Assembly: GCF_000716535.1 (NCBI RefSeq)
Contig: NZ_JNWV01000048.1
Location: forward strand, 1-52,509
Reading direction: 5' to 3'
From: Streptomyces flaveolus
GTDB lineage: Bacteria; Actinomycetota; Actinomycetes; Streptomycetales; Streptomycetaceae
Length of the DNA: 52,509 bases
Within the stretch, counting starts at the first letter, position 1. The number at the start of each line of letters is the position of its first letter. The notes below the pieces were generated by a model. The model ran no database searches and had not been told where the DNA came from. It saw only the letters and a program-made list of their open reading frames with translations. Both the position numbers and the translations under genes were made by a program. Shown in pieces: positions 23,875 to 33,196 of this stretch.

Positions 23875-24885
23875 CTACGGGGTCGGTTCCAAACCGCTTC
23901 CCGCCCGTCGGGCGAGAGGGCCGGCCGCCTCCGGGAGCCGCCAGACCTCCCCGTGTGCGGCGGCCAGGGTCCGGGCGGCGTCGCGGCAGGCCGCCGCGAA
24001 GCCGGTCACGGCCCGGGAGTCGTCGTCACGCCGCCAGACCACGCTCATCGTGCCGGACAGCCCCTCCAGCGGTACGAACGTCACGCCCGGATACCCGGCG
24101 AACCGGAACGATCCCGGTACGGCGGACACGCCCAGGCCGGCCGCCACCAGGTCGGCCACCGCCGAGGGCGCCGTGGGCACGGGCGTGATGCCCACCCCCT
24201 CGGCTGCCGCCGCGGCGTCCAGCTGGGCCCAGCAGTGGCTGCGCTCGCGCACGGGGAACAGCACGGTCTGCGCTCCCAGCGCCGCGAGCGGCATGGATTC
24301 CGCCGCGGCGCGGGGATGCCCCTGGGCCAGGAGCGCGCTGGTGCGCTCCTCCACCAGTACCTCGGTGGCCAGTCCGTCCGCCACCGGCGGATCCCAGGTG
24401 AGGACGGCGTCGACACGTCCGTCGGCGAGCGCCGCCGCCTGCTGTCCGTCCCGGAGTTCCACGACCGACACCCGCGTGCGCGTGCGGCCGGACCACAGCC
24501 GGCGTACCGCCTCGGCGGGCAGCCCGCCCGGTGGACTGGGCATCGGGGCCGAGACCGTCAGGACGGCGGCCCCGGTGTCGGCCAGGGACCGGGCGGCCCG
24601 TACGAGGCGCCGGTTGTGCGCCAGGGCGCGCTCCGCCTCCGGTACGACCTTCCGGCCGGCCTCGGTGAGTTCGGCACCCCGGGGGGTGCGGACCAGCAGG
24701 TCGGTGCCCAGCAGACGTTCCAGCCGGCGCACCTGCCTGCTGAGCGCGGGCTGGGCGATGCCCAGGCCGGCCGCGGCGTGCCCGAAGTGCCCTTCCCTGG
24801 CCACGGCGAGAAAGGCGCGCAGCAGTCTCGGGTCGATGTCCGGCTCGGTGGCGGCCGGGAACGTGTCCGCCTCATACGTGTTCAC
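23875..24885 (-). CDS. LysR-family transcriptional regulator
   Basis: A 336-residue protein. The N-terminal winged HTH begins LLRAFLAVAREGHFGHAAAG, then LGIAQPALSRQVRRLERLLG. The periplasmic-binding-like effector domain includes VDAVLTWDPP and VADLVAAGLGVSAVPGSF. GTG 24885 follows AAGGAG at ten bases; the open frame extends further upstream but is Arg/Pro-rich noise over repeats. It lies upstream of the hydrolase operon in the same orientation, an unusual layout for LysR, which is more often divergent from its target. Confidence 0.9.
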   Translation of the reverse strand: MNTYEADTFPAATEPDIDPRLLRAFLAVAREGHFGHAAAGLGIAQPALSRQVRRLERLLGTDLLVRTPRGAELTEAGRKVVPEAERALAHNRRLVRAARSLADTGAAVLTVSAPMPSPPGGLPAEAVRRLWSGRTRTRVSVVELRDGQQAAALADGRVDAVLTWDPPVADGLATEVLVEERTSALLAQGHPRAAAESMPLAALGAQTVLFPVRERSHCWAQLDAAAAAEGVGITPVPTAPSAVADLVAAGLGVSAVPGSFRFAGYPGVTFVPLEGLSGTMSVVWRRDDDSRAVTGFAAACRDAARTLAAAHGEVWRLPEAAGPLARRAGSGLEPTP

Positions 24886-25418
24886 AGCGGGCTGCTCCTT
24901 CTGACGAAGGCCGTGGGTTCGGCGACCGGTACCCGGCATCGCCGGATTACGCATCCGCCTCGGACGCGCCGGCCGGGCTCTGGTCCAGGAGGGTCGCGGC
25001 CGGCGGGCCGGGCGCCGATGGGACGGGTCGCCGCGGCGGTGAGCTCGCGGTCCCTCGCCCGGCGAACGTCGCCTGGACGGTACCAGGCTGACCCGTGGAG
25101 GCCCGCGCGGGCCCGGCAGCGAGACGGCGGTTAGCGCCATGCGGTTCCCCCGGACGTCCCCTACCCGGCGCCCGTGCCGGCGATCCGGCGGGCGTGCGCC
25201 GTCCCAGGCCCCGCGCCCTCTCAGGCCGCGCGCTGCCTCCGGCGTGCTCCGTCTCCGGCCACGCGCCCTCTCCGGCCGTGCTCCGTCTCCGGCCGTGCTC
25301 CGTCTCCGGCCGCGCGCCCCGTCGTAGGGCCTGCCGGTCGCCCCGCCGTCCAGCGGGGCGGCGGGTGCGGCGGTACGACGACCACCCCCCGCACGCACCA
25401 TCTCCGCACAGGGTGTGT
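24886..25418. other. 530-bp spacer between LysR and SARP, containing tandem repeats
   Basis: No gene recognised. Both strands give only Arg/Pro/Ser-rich open frames. The centre holds the 17-bp tandem array at 25243-25310 with degenerate copies on each side. Confidence 0.4.
25243..25310. repeat. 17-bp tandem repeat array (CGTGCTCCGTCTCCGGC)
   Basis: Four 17-bp units: copies 1, 3 and 4 are identical and copy 2 differs at a few positions (CACGCGCCCTCTCCGGC). Degenerate partial units flank the array (CGCTGCCTCCGGC before, CGCGCGCCCCG after). It lies just beyond the 3' end of the SARP gene. Confidence 0.85.
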
Positions 25419-27416
25419 TCAGAAGGCCCATTCCTCCAGGTGTGCGTCGGCCCGGCCGGGCAGCGGTCGCGCCACGGGCCGTGCGGAGCGGTGGGAGTGC
25501 ACGTACGAGCGCCGCGGCGCGGCCGGACGGTCCGCTTCCGCGGCACGGCGCAGCTCGGCCGCGTAGGCCAGTACCAGGTCGTGCGCGCCGTACCGGTCAT
25601 GGCCCCGGACGTCCAGCAGACGGGCGCGCACCAACTCCCCGGTAGCCGCGGCCGCCGCCTCCCGTGAGACACCGGCCGCCCTCGCCAGGGTGGCCGTGCC
25701 GATGTCGGAAGCCCGGTGCAGGGGCAGCAGGCGGAAGACCCGCTTGGCCTCGGCACCGAGTGTCCGGTAGGACCAGGAGAAGACACCGCGCACGGCGTTG
25801 GCGCTGTCGTCCTCGTCGAAGCCCCCGAGGCTGCCCTGCGCGGTGGCCAGTTCGGCGGCCAGCCGGGTCAGCGGCTGCTCGGGACGGCTCGCCGCGCGGG
25901 CGGCCACGAGGGCCAGGGCGAGGGGCAGCCGGCCGCAGCGCGCCACGATCTCCTCGACGACGGCCACGTCCACGTCGGTCCGCGCGGGAGCGACACGGCG
26001 GAGGAAGCCCGCCGTCGCCTCGGCCACCGAGGGCAGGTCCAGGGAGAGCAGCCGTGCTCCGTGCGCGGTGGCCAGACCGATCAGCCGGCTCCGGCCGGTC
26101 ACCACGACCATGCACTCGGAGGCTCCGGGCAGCAGCGGCCGTACCTGGTCCGCGTCGGATGCGTTGTCGAGCACCACGAGCACGCGACGCCCGGACAGGA
26201 CGCTGCGGAAGAGCGCCGACCTCGCCTCCGTGGAGGCGGGGATACGGTGCCGGGCCACGCCCAGGGCTTCCAGGAACCCGTGCAGCACTTCACCCGGGTC
26301 CGCGGGGTCGCCGTGTGCCGCGAAGCCGCCCAGATCCGTGTAGAGCTGCCCGTCGGGGAAGTCCGCCGCCACCCGGTGCGCGAAGTGGACAGCCAGTGCG
26401 GTCTTGCCGACCCCGGGGATGCCGTCGACGGCCAGGAGACGCAGGCCGTCGCCGACCCGGTGCGCGGTGTCCAGCGCCTCGCCGAGGGCTCGCTCGCGTC
26501 CGGTGAAGAACGGCAGGTCCGGTGGCAGCTGGGCGGGCTCGATCCACGGCGCCCGGGATCGCGGGAGCGGCGGTGACCCGGACCCGGTGGCCTGTACCCG
26601 GGGCTCGGCCGGCCCGCCACGCAGCACGCTCTGGTGAGCGGCCCGCAGCTCCGTCCCGGGGTCGACCCCCAGTTCCTCCGACAACCGGACCCTGATGGTC
26701 TGGTACTGCGTGATCGCTTCCGCCTGCTTGCCGTCCGCGGCCAGCACGAGCAGCAGGGACGCCTGGAGCGCCTCGTCGAGCGGGCGGCGGTCGGCGGCCC
26801 GCCGGACGGGCAGCAGGACGGAGCCGGCCCGGCCGCAGCCCAGGGCCGCGGTGGCCGCCTCGCACACGACCGGAGCGTATTCGTGCTCCACCATGGCGAA
26901 GGCCGGGTGCACCGCGGCGACGGCGCCCAGGTCCTCCGCGCAGTGGCCCTGCCACAGGTCCAGCGCCTCCAGGTACATGTCGACGGCCGCCGGGAGGTCG
27001 CCCGTGGCGGCCGTGGCGCGGGCCCGCCGGACGAGGTCGCGGAACCTGAGCAGGTCCAGACCGTCCGCGTCGACACGCAGCAGGTAGCTCCCCGCCTGCC
27101 GGACGAGCCACCGGCCCGACGACCTGATCGGCAGGCCCGGTTCCAGCAGCCGCCGTAGCGAGCCGACGTACCGGTGGACCGCGTTCACCGCGCTGACCGG
27201 TGGGTCGCCGTCCCACAGCAGGCCGATGAGTTCCGTCAGCGGGACGGGCCGTCCCGCGCCCGCCAGCAGCGCGGCGAGGAGCAGGCGTTGCTGGCGCGGG
27301 CCGAGCGGGAGTTCCTCCTCGGCCCGCCAGGCCCGCACCGGCCCCAGCAGCGTGAAACGCACGGCATGTGCGGGCCCCTGTTCTTCGTCGATGCGTAGAC
27401 GCGGTGTCACGGGCAT
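25419..27416 (-). CDS. SARP/AfsR-type regulator with NB-ARC ATPase domain
   Basis: A 665-residue protein. Residues ~20-115 form the OmpR-like winged helix (FTLLGPVRAW, GPRQQRLLLAALL, YVGSLRRLLEP). Residues ~120-265 are the bacterial transcriptional activation domain (BTAD). An NB-ARC ATPase follows, with Walker A DGIPGVGKTA at 331-340 and strand VLVVLDNASDADQVRPLLPG. The C-terminal sensor is short: TPR repeats usual in full AfsR proteins are absent. A near-perfect AAAGGAGG precedes ATG 27416. SARPs activate antibiotic clusters by binding direct repeats. It resembles the SARP at 46007-48804 almost motif for motif. Confidence 0.93.
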   Translation of the reverse strand: MPVTPRLRIDEEQGPAHAVRFTLLGPVRAWRAEEELPLGPRQQRLLLAALLAGAGRPVPLTELIGLLWDGDPPVSAVNAVHRYVGSLRRLLEPGLPIRSSGRWLVRQAGSYLLRVDADGLDLLRFRDLVRRARATAATGDLPAAVDMYLEALDLWQGHCAEDLGAVAAVHPAFAMVEHEYAPVVCEAATAALGCGRAGSVLLPVRRAADRRPLDEALQASLLLVLAADGKQAEAITQYQTIRVRLSEELGVDPGTELRAAHQSVLRGGPAEPRVQATGSGSPPLPRSRAPWIEPAQLPPDLPFFTGRERALGEALDTAHRVGDGLRLLAVDGIPGVGKTALAVHFAHRVAADFPDGQLYTDLGGFAAHGDPADPGEVLHGFLEALGVARHRIPASTEARSALFRSVLSGRRVLVVLDNASDADQVRPLLPGASECMVVVTGRSRLIGLATAHGARLLSLDLPSVAEATAGFLRRVAPARTDVDVAVVEEIVARCGRLPLALALVAARAASRPEQPLTRLAAELATAQGSLGGFDEDDSANAVRGVFSWSYRTLGAEAKRVFRLLPLHRASDIGTATLARAAGVSREAAAAATGELVRARLLDVRGHDRYGAHDLVLAYAAELRRAAEADRPAAPRRSYVHSHRSARPVARPLPGRADAHLEEWAF

Positions 27417-27868
27417 CGAGGCGTCCTCCTTTCACCGTCCGGACGGCTTCCCGGCAGCGGTCCGCCGCCTGCGCACCGGCGTACCCCTCCACGAGGTGGT
27501 GCTCCGTCCGGCGGCCACGCCGAAAAAGTAGGTCCGGGCCGCTCGGCGGTCATCAGTCGGTTGACTCACCGCGGTGGACGACACCCCGGACTCCCGCCAC
27601 CGGGGCCGCCGCGGCCCCCGTGACGGCCCCGCGACCCGTGTCCCGGGAGGCCCGGCGGAGGTGTCGCCCCGACCCCCGCGCCCGTCGTTCCGCGCCCCGT
27701 CACGGCAGGAGGGGGGCAGGGTCGTCTGCATCGCGCCGCGGAGTGACTGGTCATTCGACTGATGCGTCCCTCCGTGACAGCCGCGAAGCTGGGACGGGGC
27801 GGCCGGTGTGTGACGCGCCGGCCGTCCCGCCCCACCGCTTGTGCACGGCCGAGGAGGACGAAGAGGGA
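27417..27868. other. Divergent promoter region, SARP / disulfide oxidoreductase
   Basis: About 450 bp with no gene on either strand. GACTGGTC at 27745-27752, within GTGACTGGTCATTCGACTG, matches a core also seen ahead of the universal stress gene (14369-14376). AGTCGGTTGAC near 27556 is a related half. Promoter boxes cannot be assigned safely. Confidence 0.35.
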
Positions 27869-29257
27869 ATGAAGGGTGCGGAGGAACTCGTGGAAGACGT
27901 GGACCTGCTGGTGGTGGGGGGCGGCAAGGCCGGCAAGACGCTCGCCATGGACACCGCGCGGGCCGGTGGCAGAGTGGTGATGGTGGAACGGGGCATGATC
28001 GGCGGCACCTGTATCAACGTGGCCTGTATCCCCACCAAGACGCTGGTGACCAGCGCCCGGCTGGCCCGCAGGGCCGGCACCGCGGAGTCGCTGGGGATCC
28101 GGCTGGGGACGCCCCAGGTGGACCTGGAGCTGTTGCGCGCGCACAAGGACGGCGTCGTCTCCGACATGGTCGCGCTCAACCACCGGCAATTCCTGGACAG
28201 CGGCATGGACTTCGTCCTGGGCACCGCGCGCTTCGTGGCGGAGCGGACGGTGGACATCGCCCTCAACGACGGGGGCCGCCGTGTCGTGCGCGGCACCGAC
28301 GTGGTGATCAACACGGGGACGACGCCGCACATCGCGGCCATTCCCGGGCTCGCCGAGGCGGAACCGCTGACCAGCGAGAGCATCATGGACCTGCGCCGCG
28401 TCCCGGACCGGCTCCTGGTCCTCGGCGGCGGTTACGTGGGCCTGGAGTTCGCCCACATGTTCGCCGCGTTCGGCAGCCGGGTGACGGTCCTGGAACGCGG
28501 CCCCCACCTGCTGCGGAGCGAGGACCGGGACATCGCCACGGCCCTGGCGGACTACCTCCGGGAGGACGGCGTCGAACTGATCACCGACGTCACGGTGAAG
28601 GAAGTGGTCCGGGAACGGGAGACGGTGCGGGTGCTGCTGGAGGACGGGCGGACCCTGACCGCCGACGACATCCTCGCGGCGACCGGCCGGGACCCCGTCA
28701 CGCGCGACCTCGGCCTGGAGGCGGCGGGGGTGCGGACCGACGACCGCGGGTTCGTACGGGTGGACGACAGGCTGGCGACCGACGCCCCGCGCACCTGGGC
28801 GGTGGGCGACGTGGCCGGCAGCCCGCAGTTCACCCACGTGTCCCTGGACGACTACCGCATCGTCAAGGCCAACATCGACGGCGGTTCCCGCAGCGCGGCC
28901 GGCCGACTGGTGCCGTGGAACCTGTTCACCGACCCGGAGCTCGCCCGCGTCGGTCTCACCGAGGAGCAGGCCCGCGCCACGGGCCGTTCCATCAGGGTCG
29001 CGAAACTGCCGGTCAAGGCCATCCCGCGGGCGCGCACCCTGCGGGACACACGGGGTCTGTGGAAGGCGGTGGTCGACCGGGACACCGAGCAGATCCTGGG
29101 CGCCGCCCTGCTCGGCCCCGAATCGGCGGAGGTGCTGTCCGTGGTGCAGACGGCCATGTGGGCCCAGATGCCGTTCACCCGTCTGCGGGACGGCATGATC
29201 GCGCACCCGACCATGGCGGAGGGACTCAACGCGCTGTTCGCCTCCTGGGTGGACTGA
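27869..29257 (+). CDS. Class I pyridine nucleotide-disulfide oxidoreductase
   Basis: A 462-residue flavoprotein of the lipoamide dehydrogenase/mercuric reductase class. The FAD loop is VVGGGKAGKT, the redox disulfide Cys48/Cys53 lies in GGTCINVACIPTKT, the NAD(P) loop is LVLGGGYVGLEFA, the second FAD motif is TWAVGDVAG, and the C-terminal HPTMAEGLNALF carries the catalytic His of the partner subunit. It lacks the N-terminal HMA domain and C-terminal Cys pair of MerA. ATG 27869 is used; GTG 27890, with GGAGG five bases before it, is an equally good start. It is divergent from the SARP gene. Confidence 0.92.
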   Translation: MKGAEELVEDVDLLVVGGGKAGKTLAMDTARAGGRVVMVERGMIGGTCINVACIPTKTLVTSARLARRAGTAESLGIRLGTPQVDLELLRAHKDGVVSDMVALNHRQFLDSGMDFVLGTARFVAERTVDIALNDGGRRVVRGTDVVINTGTTPHIAAIPGLAEAEPLTSESIMDLRRVPDRLLVLGGGYVGLEFAHMFAAFGSRVTVLERGPHLLRSEDRDIATALADYLREDGVELITDVTVKEVVRERETVRVLLEDGRTLTADDILAATGRDPVTRDLGLEAAGVRTDDRGFVRVDDRLATDAPRTWAVGDVAGSPQFTHVSLDDYRIVKANIDGGSRSAAGRLVPWNLFTDPELARVGLTEEQARATGRSIRVAKLPVKAIPRARTLRDTRGLWKAVVDRDTEQILGAALLGPESAEVLSVVQTAMWAQMPFTRLRDGMIAHPTMAEGLNALFASWVD

Positions 29258-29438
29258 GCAGCCGCGCCGGCCACCGCCCGGCAGCGACCGGAAACGTCTC
29301 CCCTTGCCGCCGGCATGCCGGGCAATTGTGTACGTCAGGGACGTCAGGACGGGACATCAGGGACTCAAGCGACCCAACTTCCGGATGCACCACGCGGCCG
29401 CGTGGGCCTCGCGCGCCCCGCCGCGCGCCACCGTCCCG

Positions 29439-29687
29439 TCAGGACCGGTAGCTCTCCACCTGGGACTGCGGCCGCACACGGGCCTCATCGGCATCCTCCC
29501 CGAACCCGACCCTGGCCCGCCGCTGCCGCAGCAGGTCCCAGCACTGGTCCAACTCCCGTTCGAGCGAACCGAGCCGGTCACGCTCCGCGGCGCGGTCCAC
29601 GCCGCCCGCGGTGAGGGAGTCCCGCAGCCTGCGTTCCTCGTCCGCCATCTCCGTGATCCGGTGCAGGATGCGCTGGTCGGTTTCCAT
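29439..29687 (-). CDS. DUF2630 family protein
   Basis: An 82-residue protein, mostly helical: ILHRITEMADEERRLRDSL, ERDRLGSLERELDQCWDLLR, QRRARVGFGEDADEARVRP. The ELDQCWDLLRQRRA block is the hallmark of DUF2630, a small actinobacterial family of unknown function. ATG 29687 has AGGAG nine bases upstream; an in-frame ATG at 29708 lacks a site. Confidence 0.85.
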   Translation of the reverse strand: METDQRILHRITEMADEERRLRDSLTAGGVDRAAERDRLGSLERELDQCWDLLRQRRARVGFGEDADEARVRPQSQVESYRS

Positions 29688-29921
29688 GGGTGTGGTCTCC
29701 TGGTTCATCGGGGTGTGGCGGCCCGGCCGCCGCGCCTCGGAACTCGGCCGGGTGACGACATGTCACCCGAGAAGGCGCGACGTGGGGTGCGGGGCGCCCT
29801 CGCCCCCCGATTCCTTCCTCCTCACCGTCCGGAGTGATCCGTTGTTTGACTTACCTGTTCGGACGGGAGCCGTCGCCGACGTGACCGTGTCACCCGGTAC
29901 GCCGGTGTCCGCGCGTGTGCG

Positions 29922-32819
29922 CTACCCCCGGCTCACCAGCCGTGACGGCGTCGCGCCGGGGGCGGCGACGGGAGGCGTCGCGGGCGTGGTCCCGGTGCCG
30001 GACGCGTGGTCAGGTGTGCGCTCCGATGGCATCCCGGCGCGGCTGAGCGCGTCGTGGAGCTGGGTCCGGCTGCTGACTCCCAGCTTCGGGAACACCTGGT
30101 ACAGGTGGAAGCCCACGGTACGGGCGGACAGCAGCAACCGCTCGCCGATCTGCCGATTGGTGAGCCCCGCCGCCGCGAGCCGCGCGATCTGCAACTGCTG
30201 CGGGGTCAGCCGCTCCACCGAGCCCGAACCGCCCTCCGCGTCCCGCACGGGCACCCCGCAGGCCCGCAGCTCGCCCGCCGTCCGCTCCGCCCACGGGTGC
30301 GCCTTCAACCGCTCGAACACCGTGAGAGCCCGCGACAGTTCGGCCCGCGCCTCGCTCATCCGACGCCTGCGGCGCAGCCACTCACCGAACTCCAGCGACA
30401 CCACCGCCCGTTCGAACGGCCACTGCTCTCCCACCGGGTCCCCCACGACTGTACGGAACAGCCCTTCAGCATCCTCCCCCTCGCACAGCAACGCCCGTGC
30501 CCGCCCCACGATCAGCCGCAGGCGCGACGACATCCCCTCGCCCACCCACCGCTCCACCGCGTCGACCACCGCCACCGCTTCCGCCGGCCGCCCCACCCGG
30601 ACGGCAGCGGCGGCCAGGTCCCCCACCCCGTAGAGGGAGCAGTGGTAGTGCACCGGCCGCGGCTCGGGATCCGCCGTGAACAGCCCCCGCAGCAACTCGA
30701 ACTCCACCGCGTGATCGCCCTCGGCGGCGGCCACCGCCGCACGCACCATCGCCATGCGCACACCCAGGGCCCGGCTCTCCGACATGTCGAGCCCCCGCAC
30801 GGCCCGCGCCATCAGCCCCCGGGCGTCCTCCCCGCGCAACGCCAGCACCATCGCGCTCACGTACACGGCCACCCACGCCGCCGGCTCCATCCCCTTCTCC
30901 TCCGCCACCCGCCGCGCGTCCTCGGCGGACTCGCACGCCGCCTCCCACGCCCCCGCGTCGAACTGTGCCAACGCCAGCGCCTGTCCCACCATGGCGCTGG
31001 AGCCTGCGGTCGTCACCGTGCGCAGACGTTCCATCACCCGGCTCAGCAACCGCACCCCCAGCGCCGTCTCGTCCAGCATCCAGGCCGCGCTCCCCAGCAC
31101 GCTCAGCCGTCCGGGCACGTCGTCCGCCTCGGCCGCGGCGCGCTCCAGCGACGCCAGCGCACCGCGACGGTCGCCGAAGGGATCACTGCAGGCACGTGCC
31201 CACACCTGTTCGTACGGGCTGCCCACGTCACCCGGAATACGTGCCAGCAACCCCCGTGCCTGCCGGCGGAATGCCTCGTCACCGCTGCAGTAGAGAACCA
31301 CCGCGCTGTGACTGACCGCGTCCAGCGCCGTCACCGGCGAGGCGTCCATCACGTCGGCGGCCAGCGGCAGCAGATGCGACAGCGCGGCCCTCTGCCGGCC
31401 CGTCGACGCCAGCGCCCACCCCCGGTGCAACGCCGCCTCGGCCAGCATCCCGGTGTCGTCCGTGGCCGCGGCCACCTCGCCCGTCAGCGCCTCGACCCAC
31501 CACGGCTCGCCCGCGTGCGTGGCCAGTTCGCAGGCGTCCAGCAACCGCCGTGCCCGCGACCACCCCTGCTCGCTCAACTGCGCCGCGCGCTCCAGTGCCG
31601 CCGCCGCCACGCGATAGCCGCCCCGTCGGCGTGCCCGGTCCGCCGTCGCCACCAGCGCGCCCGCGACCGACTCGTCCGGTGCCAGGGACGCCGCGGCCAG
31701 ATGCCACGCCCGCCGGTCGGGATCCTCCGCCAGCCCGTCGGCCAGCCGCAGGTGCACCTCACGGCGCTCCGCGAACGACGCCCTCCCGTACACCACGGAC
31801 CGCATGAGCGGATGCAGGAACGCGACCCTTCCGCTCATCAGACGCACCAGTCCCGCGTCCTCCGCGGCCGCCCACGCCTCGGCGCCGCCGCCGGGCACCG
31901 ACGCCGCCGCCGACAGCGCCGCCCGGATGTCCGGCCCGTCCGCGGCCGCCGCGAACAACAGCACCCGCCGTGTCGCCTCCGGCAGTCCGTCCAGCCGTTC
32001 CGCGTAGGCCTTCTCCAGCCGGGCCGGAACCGGGAATCCCGCCCCCACCGCCGTGTCCCACCCCGGGAAGCCCCGTTCCGCCGCGTCTCGCGCCAGCTCC
32101 ACCAACGCCAGCGGATTGCCCGCCGCCAGCCGCAGCAGCTGCCCGCGCAACCGGCCCCGCGGAACCACGGGCTGCGCGTCCAGCAAGCGTCCGGCCGCTT
32201 CCTCGGACAAGGGCCCGACCGGAACCGGCTCGAAATCGGGCCACCCGGGTGCGCACGTGCCGTCGCCGCGCACCGCCGCCAGCAGGCCCACCGGTTCGCC
32301 GGCGAGGCGCCGTGCGACGAACAGCACGGTGTCCAGGGAAGGGTCGTCCAGCCACTGGAGGTCGTCCACGACGATCGTGACCGGGCGGTGGCTCGCGGAA
32401 GCCAGCAGCAGGTTCAGGGACGCGAGTCCGACGAGCAGCCGCCCGTCACCGCCGTCCGCCTCGGTGGTACGGGCGGACGCGTGTTGTATGCCGAGGGCGC
32501 GGGAGAGGGCAGCGCGCTGCGGAGCCGGCAGCTGGGGCAGGTGGTCCAGGGTGGGTCTCAGCAACTGGTGGAGGGCGCCGTACGCGAGTGTTCGCTCGGC
32601 CTGGCTGCCGGCGCAGCCGAGGACGGTCCCGCGGCGGCCCGCCTCCGCCCTCATGGCGTGCAGCAGCGTGGTCTTGCCCATGCCGGGCTCACCCACGAGG
32701 AGGAGGGCGCCCGCCTCCTCGACCCGCTCCGGGAAAAGGCCTCGCAGGACACGCGATATCTCCGGCTCGCGCCCGATGATCCCGTCCAGTGGGTCCTCGT
32801 CCCCGCGTCCACGGACCAT
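29922..32819 (-). CDS. LAL-type LuxR-family regulator
   Basis: A 965-residue large ATP-binding LuxR regulator. Walker A is VGEPGMGKTTLL near residues 42-53, Walker B TIVVDDLQWLDD near 150, a long helical TPR-like middle follows, and the C-terminal LuxR HTH reads LTPQQLQIARLAAAGLTNRQ, then LLSARTVGFHLYQVFPKLGV. GGAGGAACA directly precedes ATG 32819. LAL proteins are pathway-specific activators, for example in macrolide clusters, or of sugar use. It is divergent from a second LAL gene; a 12-bp inverted repeat pair occupies the shared promoter region. Confidence 0.93.
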   Translation of the reverse strand: MVRGRGDEDPLDGIIGREPEISRVLRGLFPERVEEAGALLLVGEPGMGKTTLLHAMRAEAGRRGTVLGCAGSQAERTLAYGALHQLLRPTLDHLPQLPAPQRAALSRALGIQHASARTTEADGGDGRLLVGLASLNLLLASASHRPVTIVVDDLQWLDDPSLDTVLFVARRLAGEPVGLLAAVRGDGTCAPGWPDFEPVPVGPLSEEAAGRLLDAQPVVPRGRLRGQLLRLAAGNPLALVELARDAAERGFPGWDTAVGAGFPVPARLEKAYAERLDGLPEATRRVLLFAAAADGPDIRAALSAAASVPGGGAEAWAAAEDAGLVRLMSGRVAFLHPLMRSVVYGRASFAERREVHLRLADGLAEDPDRRAWHLAAASLAPDESVAGALVATADRARRRGGYRVAAAALERAAQLSEQGWSRARRLLDACELATHAGEPWWVEALTGEVAAATDDTGMLAEAALHRGWALASTGRQRAALSHLLPLAADVMDASPVTALDAVSHSAVVLYCSGDEAFRRQARGLLARIPGDVGSPYEQVWARACSDPFGDRRGALASLERAAAEADDVPGRLSVLGSAAWMLDETALGVRLLSRVMERLRTVTTAGSSAMVGQALALAQFDAGAWEAACESAEDARRVAEEKGMEPAAWVAVYVSAMVLALRGEDARGLMARAVRGLDMSESRALGVRMAMVRAAVAAAEGDHAVEFELLRGLFTADPEPRPVHYHCSLYGVGDLAAAAVRVGRPAEAVAVVDAVERWVGEGMSSRLRLIVGRARALLCEGEDAEGLFRTVVGDPVGEQWPFERAVVSLEFGEWLRRRRRMSEARAELSRALTVFERLKAHPWAERTAGELRACGVPVRDAEGGSGSVERLTPQQLQIARLAAAGLTNRQIGERLLLSARTVGFHLYQVFPKLGVSSRTQLHDALSRAGMPSERTPDHASGTGTTPATPPVAAPGATPSRLVSRG

Positions 32820-32840
32820 TGTTCCTCCCGGCTCCTGGCA

Positions 32841-32934
32841 ATTACCCGGAAGTTATCACGGAATACCGTAGGGCCGGGTTTTTCCTTTTCATGGGGAAGT
32901 CAAGAACGCGTCGCAGGTCGCCCTTCCGGGTAAT
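32841..32934. promoter_or_regulatory. Inverted 12-bp pair between two divergent LAL genes
   Basis: ATTACCCGGAAG at 32841-32852 and its exact reverse complement CTTCCGGGTAAT at 32923-32934, 82 bp apart. The intervening DNA is AT-rich for this genome (TTTTTCCTTTTC). The left copy begins 22 bp upstream of the LAL start at 32819. The pair probably marks a shared operator for the head-to-head regulators. Confidence 0.6.
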
Positions 32935-33196
32935 CAAGAATTTCCGCAGAAAAAGCGAAGACATTCCAGATTGATTCCACAACCCGTCCGCGCGGGCGTG
33001 CCCGAGACATCGCGGGCGGGCTCCAGAGGCCGTCGCCGCCCTGCCGCACCGACCGGCCCAGCGGCGAGGGCGACTGCAAGGTGTGGCGGCCCTTCACGCG
33101 GCCGATACCAGTCGACCGACAGATGCGTCACCCGTCCGCCGGCAGCCACCATATGAGCGCCGGCAGGGGTAACCGCCCTCCGGCGTGGGAGGAACG

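Noticed and set aside
27869..29257. Mercuric reductase (MerA) and a mercury-resistance locus
   Set aside because: The disulfide CINVAC is shared, but the C-terminal vicinal Cys pair and the HMA domain are absent and no merR, merT or merP gene is nearby.
29332..29363. Short repeats of ACGTCAGG/ACATCAGG after the disulfide oxidoreductase
   Set aside because: Units are irregular and only about three; could be chance or a weak terminator region, not enough to claim a repeat.
30006..32933. A 975-codon plus-strand frame opposite the LAL gene
   Set aside because: His/Arg/Pro/Gln-rich with no motif; the opposite strand encodes a complete LAL regulator with Walker and HTH motifs and a perfect ribosome binding site.
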